From positions 80,420,810-80,484,809 of the forward strand of contig NC_079489.1 of the NCBI RefSeq assembly GCF_020520425.1: a stretch of DNA of 64,000 nucleotides, written 5' to 3'. The translations under genes were made by a program, and so were the position numbers. The notes under the pieces were generated by a model. That model saw only the letters and a list, made by a program, of their open reading frames with translations, did no database searches and had not been told where the DNA came from. Source of the stretch: Spinacia oleracea (taxonomy: Eukaryota > Streptophyta > Magnoliopsida > Caryophyllales > Amaranthaceae). Positions 55,797 to 64,000 of the stretch are shown here, piece by piece; positions within the stretch are counted from its first letter, which is position 1; each line of letters starts with the position of its first letter.

Positions 55797-58403
55797 AGTT
55801 AAAACTACAATTGAAAAGAATAAACAAATAAATAATCATTCACAGTTTCTCTTAATAAACTTAAATTCTAGCATACATACATAATTTAATGTTCATTAAG
55901 CATTTTATTCAAGTTAGAATAAAATGATTCCAAGACCCTAAAACCATTGAAGAATTAAGCACATTATGTATTTTGACTCAATTCTAAAATCTCTTAGGTA
56001 AGCAAAAGCCTTTTGCTAATAGTCTAGAAATTATCTTGGTTGATAGGTACGTCTAAGAACTTATTAGGTAAACCTATCGATTTTTCCACGACATAAAAGG
56101 ACTCCTTACTTATATCGTTGAGTTTCACCAAAACTAACATGTACTCACAATTGCTTGTGTACCTTACCCCTTTAGAATCAATAAGTAACACCTCGCTATG
56201 GCGGAAAACTATTACTAAGATTGATGTAAAGGTTATCCAAGTAAGTGTTATTTTGGCATGGCACCTTTTAACTCAATTTTTAAGTTTGGAACTTAAGGCT
56301 CTTACTATGTTGGTTAGATTTTAAGTGAACTAAAATCCTTAATCATGCAACATAATCAAGCCACAATCTCATGCATATTTAAGAGATATTTAAAAGCAAT
56401 AAATAACTTAAAGCATGCATAAGATAAATGTGATCTAGTATGGCCCGACTTCATCTTGAAGCTTCAACTTCAAAGTCCGTCTTGAATTTCACCATGGGAG
56501 GCGCCATTTTCTTCAAATAGGATAAGCTATAATTAAACTAATTACAACTATTTGATGGTACGCAGAGCATATTTGAATTTTAAAACAAACTTTGGTGCAT
56601 TAGACCAATTACATTCAAATTAATGGTACGGATACCATATTTTCTATCCTATGTGGGCCATACTAGTCACTTCATAACCTGCAAAACAGTACATATACAA
56701 TATATACCATTCACCTATTCATTATCATGAATGGCCCACATAGCTGGTTAGTAAAACACATTGTTATGCATCACATAAATATTTGCAGCAATTAATCAAG
56801 GGCACCAATAATCTACCAATTATTCAGTCCTTATTAATTCTAATCAAGTTGTTTAACCTTAAAGGATTTGTAGACCTAATCAAGAGTTTATGACTAAAAA
56901 TGCTCCCACTTAAACCAATAAATTCATATGCTTTACTAATTTTAAGCATAAAATTGTATTTCTAGTCTGACCGGAAACATACAAATTTAATTAAAATTTA
57001 AAGCTCATATAAATTTATAATTGAATCCACTTATTTAATTTATTTTCAGTTGAATTTAAACGAATTTAAATTAATTCAAGGTTTTAATTTTAGTAAAATA
57101 ATTAGTATAAATTAAAATTTATAATAATTATAATATTCAAAATTAAAATCTGAGAAAACAATTTAAATTATTAATTTTTAAATTAATTAAAATTATTTCT
57201 GAACTGAAAATCTCAAATTAAAATTCAAAACGACTCAATCGTAACACGACGAGGCACCTGGGCTTGCGCCCAAGCCCCGTCGAGTGCACGAGGCTTAACG
57301 CCCCTCGACCGATCGTACAGCACCACGCAAGCAGGCCACGCTACGCGCAGCCCGCTCACTCGTCGCGCCTGCTTGCTTCGCGTATGCTTGCTTTGCTGGG
57401 CGCGGCAGCGCGCGCTGTGGCGCAGCACGCTTGCTGCCCACACGCGTCTGCTCGCTGGCTTGCGCCTTGGCCCATCGCCCTTGCCTACTCGCCCACGCTG
57501 CGCACAACACTTGACACAAGGGCAGCGTGCTGCCTTGTGCTTGTGTGCTATGGCCCTTGCTCGCTGCATTGTACCGCATGGGCCACGAGCTCCCTTGCTC
57601 GTCGTCGCATGACCGCACTATACAACATCCCTTAAGGGTTTCACGTAGCGTCCATTGCTTTGTGCGTGCAAGTTTTATGAGCGAATTTCATAAAAATTAA
57701 AACTTTTATTTCAAAATTAATGACAAATTAATAAATCATATTAATTTCATAATTTTAGGGCGAAAAATCGAAAATTTATTAATCAATTAATTTCCGATTA
57801 TCATGGATTCAAATCTAGGTCATAAAAATTTAAAATTTATCATAAATTAACAATTTTAATGGTGGTTTTAATCTTGGGTACCTAATTAAATCAATAATTA
57901 ATTATGAAAATCAAATCAATTCTAAATTATTCGAATTTCAACAAATTAATCATAATTACAAATTAGGTTGTATAATTAACAAGTCTAGGCATTCAAACTT
58001 GTTAAACATATACTGTAGGTCAATCAAAAATTCAAGATTTATCAACAAGAATCGCAAATATTCAATTTAACATCTTAAATATACAAACTTTTGCTTTCAA
58101 AAAACTAAAACCTCCGAAAAGTCATAGTTAGGCTTCGAATTTGGGAATTCTGGGTTCGGCCAAAAAGTAATAGTTTTGTCAAAATTTTAGAATGCCTTTT
58201 ACATGCGGAATTGACACAAAAATCACTCGATTTCGTTGAGTAACGAAGAAACTGCCGAAAAACTGCGTACATATAATTAAATAAACGCAATTTGCAATTA
58301 ATTAACAATTACGAAAATTAATCACCCCTTTTAGTTCTTTGCAAATTTGTAAAATTTAACCATGTTATGCAATCTATAGATTATGCAAATAATAAGAGGC
58401 TCG
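55797..58403 (-). other. Leader between copia 5' LTR and gag
   Basis: 2.6 kb, AT-rich, without a supported gene. The sequence abutting the LTR reads (minus) TATCACGAGCCTC, compatible with a damaged initiator-Met primer-binding site (TGGTATCAGAGCC). A GC-rich island occupies 57240-57670; frames across it are chance. Confidence 0.6.
57240..57670. other. GC-rich island in the copia leader
   Basis: About 430 bp rich in GCTTGC, CACGC and GCGC strings, flanked on both sides by sequence that is nearly all A and T. The three long open frames overlap and none resembles a protein family. Confidence 0.7.
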
Positions 58404-60473
58404 TGATACATATGAAGAAAACATAAATCATGCGGAAAAACCTTAATGCCAGGAAATATATTATTTACATATAATCATATAGCATAATTTATATGCATAC
58501 ACTTTGTAGCGTGCCCTCCCTAGCTGCGCCCGAACCGAACAAGAACAAGTCTTTAGGACTCCAAGTGTCGTCCCTCCGTAGATAGTCCACAGCACGTCCG
58601 GATCCGCCTTAAGATTGACCAACTAGAATCGCCCTTAAGGTACTATATATTTTCGGCTAACAGGGCAAGAATATGGCTGATTTTTCTACTAAAAAATCTT
58701 AGCTTTTTATTGTTTGAATACTTGGAATTTTGTCCATAAATTGTGACCCTAGGCACCTATTTATAGAGTTATGGAAAAGGACTTGGAATCCTATTAGGAT
58801 ACGAATTAATTAAATTAGAATCCTAGTAGAACTCTTATATAATTAATTTATCTTTTAGGATTAGGAATTTAATCATTAAACGAATCATATACGCTTTAGG
58901 TTTCGTATGTGAACACAAACACACACGCACAGCAGCCCACGAGGGGCGCCATGCGCGCGCGCGCACAGCCCGAGCAACGCAGCCTAAATGCCACGAAGCC
59001 CACGACTGCCGCAGCCTTGGGCGCGCGCTGGGCCTACCTTGCGGTGGGCCTGGCGCAGCCTTGGGCTGGCGTGTTGTGGCGCACGTTTCCCTTGCTGGGC
59101 GATGGCCCGGCTTCGTGCTGGGCCTTCGTCTGGCAGGCCTCGTCCGATGCTAATTCGTACGATACGCTTCCGATTAAATTCCCGATTCCGGAATTTATTT
59201 CCGATACGAACAATATTTAATAATTTCGATTCCTGAATGAATTTCCGTTTCGAACAAATATTTGATATTTCCGTTTCCGGAATTATTTTTCGATTCCGAT
59301 AATATTTCCGATTCTGACAATATTTCAGTTTCCGGTAATATTTCCGATTCCGGCAATATTTCCATTTCCGATAATATTTTCCGATACGTACCATGTTTCC
59401 GTTTCCGGCAACATCTACGACTTGGATAATATTTATATTTCCGATACGATCCATATTTCCGTTTCCGGCAATATCATAGTTTCCGGAGTATTCATTTCTT
59501 GCCTTTGACGATCTCAGCTCCCACTGGAACCAAGATCCGTCGATTCCGAATATCCATAGATGGAGTATTTAATGCCATTAAATACTTGATCCGTTTACGT
59601 ACTATTTGTGTGACCCTACGGGTTCAGTCAAGAGTAAGCTGTGGATTAATTTAATTAATTCCACTTGAACTGAAGCGGCCTCAAGCTAGGCATTCAACTC
59701 ACTTGATCTCACTGAATTATTAACTTGTTAATTAATACTGAACCGCATTTATTAGACTTAATATTATATGCATACTTGGACCAAGGGAATTATTTCCTTC
59801 AGTCTCCCACTTGTCCTTAGGGACAAGTGTGCATTTCCTAATTCCTTTGTCGCTTGATGCTTGCTCTTGAACATAAGGTAAGAGTTGTCATCCTTATTAT
59901 GTCCAGAGGTATTTCTCGGTTTCGGAGTTCAACTGATCAAATAAATCATAGCCTATGATTCATCCGAGCACGACCATGCATTTTACAGTTTCTAGCTCTC
60001 CGAGTGGCCTTGTACAACTTTTAAGCATCTCATCCCGATTTATGGGAGGACAATCCCAATCTTGCGATCTTGAGATTAGACTTCGTTTGATAGGTGATTA
60101 CCTGAACATTGCCTTTATAGCCTCCTTTTACGGTGCGACGGTTGGTCAACGTCAAAGTAACCAGTTCTCAAACAAGTAATCTCAAATCACTCAGGTATTG
60201 AGGATTTAGTGTCTAATAATTTTAATGAAATTTACTTATGACAGATTTTCATCTCTTATAGTAAAGTTTCATAGGTCTGTCCGACACTAGTCTTCCCAAA
60301 GTAAGTATCTATGCAAATGATTACGACATTGCCATGTCCACATAGTTCAAGAAACAGAACTACTAGTCATCTTGCATTCTAGTCGTCTAACGTTTTCTAT
60401 GCGTCCATCTTTATAGAAAACTCCGACCAGGGACCATTTTCAACTTTTGACATTCAAGTTCACTTGATAGACA
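58404..60473 (-). repeat. 5' LTR of the decayed copia (right copy)
   Basis: 2,070 bp closely matching 48290-50359, including TATA box (58766-58757), GC-rich island (58915-59150), TTTCCG array and TTGATAGACA end. It lacks the last 11 bases, TGTTAGGTTAT, of the left copy. It is followed on the right directly by another copia interior, so it may serve two elements. Confidence 0.8.
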
Positions 60474-63400
60474 TTTCTTAGTCACAGGACTGGTCCTGAC
60501 AGTCTATCTTGAATATATCGTCAAATTGAAGGGACTCATCATTTAATACTAAACCAAGATTAAATGAAATATGAAAATACATTTCATATATGATAAATGT
60601 TTAACCATAATGTTTTACAACCATGGGCCTCAAACCCATCTTTAAAACAGTTCATGGAATTCAAAGCTATGCTTGATTTCCAGTGCTACAATGTGAGTGT
60701 TGCTTCTCACTTGTTGCATAGGTTTAGTTATCATCCTTTTCCAATCTTAATATCCTTTTTATCGAATGTTCTTCGAGATATGATGATAAGATCTTTTGAG
60801 TTTGTTTATTTTGTGATCTAGTCTTTCTTTGCTACATTAGTGGTTCTACGCATTTTGCAATGAAGAACCATTAAGTCAACAGACATGTGATCTACCCAAG
60901 TTCAGTGAAGAACTCTTTAACATAAACAACTCTGTTTTATTGCTTCTTAGGCAATAAGTAATTTTACTTCAACTGTATAGGTTGCTAGTGATGCTTTGTT
61001 TGGATTTGCTTATCCAAGCAGTTCACAGATATGTGGAAGACTTTCCAGCTATATCTTAGAACATAGAAATTAATATTTAATTTCCCACGCAACAACTCAT
61101 GGTCTCCAATCCATGTTGCCATTTCAAAACACGATACTCTATAGCCCGTCCTTGTCAATGGTTAACTCCAAAGGAATCTTGCTTGATCCTTTGCCAGTGT
61201 TTATGCGTGTAGCATCAATATTTAGCATATCTTATTTCCTTGAATCAAGAACTATTCCTATGTACCTTTTCAAGTACCATAAATTTTTCTTGATCTTAAT
61301 CTAGTTGATCTTTACTTAGACCAATAGAGATTGGTATGTGTTCTTGATGCCTAAAGCCATACGATACATTTTGGCGATCCTCATATTATATCATACATGA
61401 TAAATTCTTTTGCAGAATAATTCCCAATTGAATTCTATTCATGTAACTTTAGCTCATTCAATTTCAGCAGATACTGAATCCAGTTAATTCTTTGACATAT
61501 AATATAGGTTTAAGAATCTCATTTAGACTCTTTGATGTTTAACTTAGTAAATGCTTATACATAGTTCAAACATTCTTTACTTAGATTTATTCACATGGGT
61601 CGAATATCTACAATGGAGTCTTTCGTGTTTGATTTAGTAAATGCCATTACTTACTCCAAAACAATATCATAAGATCTTTGTAAATAGATCTTAATACCCA
61701 GTATGTACTAAGTTTCGCCTTGATCCGTCATTGATGAATAATTTTCAAATCTAAGTCATTAGCATTTGAATGTTATTTCACAATAGAGAGATATGTGTAT
61801 GACACACATAGGACCAATTAAGTTTTATGTACTCCCACTAAACTTCTTTTATATCTATAAGAATCATGTACATTTTATGAAACTAAAATACTTATTAGCT
61901 TCACTAAAATACAATTCCAATTCCCAATTGCTTGCTTAAATCTGTATTTAGATTTCATAAGCTAGCATTCATTTCAAGCATTATTTGGATCCACAAATCC
62001 TATGACATGCCATGTACATAGTTTTCTTCCAACATTTGATTGAGGAATATGTTTTGTCATCCAATTTCCATATGTACCAATATGCAATCATTGCTTGAAT
62101 TATAGACTTAAGCATTACGATTTTGCATGAGGTTTCAACACAATCCACACCGTGAATTTGCTTGTAACCTTTAGCAACTAATCTAGCTTTGTGTGTGAAC
62201 ACAATTTCATGTTTGATGGTTTTTATCCTTAAAACAAACTTGCAACCAATAGGTGTGAAAATTATTCTTGCAAATTAACAAAATTTCAATTTTGTCATCA
62301 AAACATTGAGTATATTTTATGGCCTCTAACCATTTAAAACATTTGAGTCTATATATGACCTCTAACCATTTTAGGGAATCTGGGTTTCGTCATAGCTTTC
62401 TTACAGGTCACAAACTTATTAATCTACATGATAATAGTTTGACTGCAAGTTGTAGGTTTCTTCACTATCTAATAGAAGAATCGCATAGCTTCAGTGACCT
62501 GAACTCCATGTTTCTTCACTATCTAATAGAAAAATCTCATAGTTTCAGTGACTTGAACTCTATGCCTACTTGGGTATAGAACATCAAACAATAGAATATC
62601 AATATCCACTTGAAGGTCCTTTGAATATTCTGTTCTCCCTGAAGCACTTGTAAAGTCTTCTAAGAGATGTCTATTCTTTAAAAGCCACTTCTAAAGTCCT
62701 TAAAGAATACGTGTTCGGATTTTCTAAAGAACTTCGAAAAGCCTCTGGAATTTCCGTTTATGTTTGTTGTTCGCCTCGAAGACTTTCGAGGTCTATTTTC
62801 TCCCACTTGTCATTTTGGAAACGAATCTCCAAAAGGACATTATTTCGAGCAAACAAACATTATGCTCTCAAAAATTCGTGGTAGAAACAATACCCTTGTG
62901 TCTCATCACAATGAAACATATATCTATACTTGGGCCTTAGTTTGTTGAATAACAAACACTAAGCTCCCACTGAGTTTAGGAACTCTGTAGATATATTATG
63001 AAAAGATATTCTGAAATTACTTTTCAATAGCTTTGACGAATTTGGTTTAGTTTGGTGGTAGTTGAGCATTTTGTTTTAGAAATTATAGGAAAAGTCTTTA
63101 TGATTCATCATTGATCGAATCAAGTACTAATTGACTTCGATCATTCCACTTAGATATGCCATATCTCATGGAGCTAGATTGTGAAATTACAACACACAAT
63201 CATTGATGATCATTTTTGGTCTCAAGCAATCATTAACATGATCTATCCTAGATCTTTATGATTTCTTACCAAGTGGGATTTATACTTCTGAATCTTTGAA
63301 CTAGCCAAATAGATTCAAACTTATATCACATTGAGTAAATAAACCTATATTCACTCAAATCTGTGTGAAATAATAAAGTCATAAAACCTTTCTTTAGCTT

Positions 63401-64000
63401 TGAACTCTATTGTCTAGGCGTTCTAACAATAGTTCATATCTTTTGTTACTTTCAACAAGTAAGACTAGATGTCTTAAATTGATCTAGAAATCAATGAACT
63501 TTCAAAAGTCCATCAAAATAGAGCTTTTGAATGTTAACTTGTTGATATGGTCTAAGCAACAGTGCCAAAGATTAGTGGAACTTAAATCAAGGGGTTGATT
63601 TGAACCTAGTAAAGTTTATATTTAAAGAGTTGTTTGTTTTAATCAAGCATATTGACTCAACCCGTAAATGACCATTTCATTCAAATAAACAAACAAACAA
63701 GCATTGTTTTTGTTCTTCTGAATGTGAGTCTTTCTGTGTTTGAAGCAGAAATTTAGGTATGCTGATTATGGAACAAAATAGCCATTAAGTTTCAGCCTTT
63801 GAGAGGACTTAAAACAAACTTAGATGACCCTACAACTAATGTAGCATTTCCATGCTTCATTTCCCACTTGTAGGTCATTAGTGTATCCTAGCTTCCATTG
63901 TTTGAGTTATTACCAAAGTAAGGACCTCAAGCGGTATATATGATACCATGGAAGTTTGATTGCTAGGTCACTGCTCTTTAAACATAAACTTATAGGTAGA
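60474..64000 (-). pseudogene. Heavily decayed copia interior, runs off the window
   Basis: Collinear with 50362-54850 but far more diverged and without long frames. RNase H equivalents lie near 60670-60800. RT equivalents are near 61690-61760 (AATACCCAGTATGTACTAAG versus ATGCCCAGTATGTACTGTG) and 62140-62200 (HKARLVAKGYKQIHGVDCVET). The segment near 62790-62830 matches the CTCCCACTTGTCATTTTGGA block at 53650. Protease/gag-edge equivalents are near 63840-63880. No function remains. Confidence 0.75.

Noticed and set aside
57225-57635. Three overlapping long frames in a GC-rich island
   Set aside because: High GC removes stop codons; none of the peptides shows a domain, and the island is in a retrotransposon leader.

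Overview
This is a stretch of plant nuclear genome, most likely a eudicot. It shows spliced genes with GT-AG introns, a Stowaway-type MITE, CACTA and Mutator-like (MULE) DNA transposons, and Ty1-copia and Ty3-gypsy LTR retrotransposons. Overall style (long AT-rich LTRs with GC-rich islands) would fit an Amaranthaceae-type genome, but I cannot prove the species. I find no intact host gene. The window is almost entirely nested transposable elements plus a few gene fossils.

Layout. 1-18: tip of an LTR that lies outside the window. 62-5060: gag and very long 5' leader of a Ty3-gypsy element (minus strand), ending in a head-to-head LTR junction. 5061-15100: mostly low-complexity intergenic DNA with microsatellites, a possible small Helitron and a chimeric callose synthase pseudogene (about 13.1-14.9 kb). 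15108-15435: Stowaway MITE. 15496-15566: tRNA-like sequence. 15760-22964: CACTA-like remnant split by a complete, apparently young Ty1-copia element (16701-22939, TSD GCCTC) with an intact 1311-aa gag-pol. 22965-24082: BAHD acyltransferase pseudogene broken by that CACTA remnant. 25044-27065: a complete gypsy LTR on the minus strand. 27066-28295 plus 45747-48278: a TATA-driven leader and a seven-exon Plant Mobile Domain gene on the plus strand, split by a CACTA transposon (28296-45743, TSD TTT). That CACTA itself carries a 12.6-kb MULE (32942-45544, candidate 9-bp TSD CTAAAGGTT). 48279-60473: a decayed copia element on the minus strand with 2.1-kb LTRs, itself interrupted by a 1.4-kb insertion. 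60474-64000: a still more decayed copia internal region abutting the same LTR.

The most unusual object is the MULE. It carries two convergent genes, a FAR1/MULE-type transposase (plus strand) and a Ulp1/C48-type cysteine protease (minus strand). All long introns of both genes, and the gap between them, are filled with a short motif, GTAACTAT or its complement ATAGTTAC. One intron has grown a roughly 465-bp higher-order repeat of it. The second notable object is the PMD gene, whose six short introns are all phase 0 and share the same TTGTA/TTGAACTTG-rich text. The third is the young copia, whose would-be primer-binding site is a perfect 13-nt complement of its own LTR, raising the question of self-priming.
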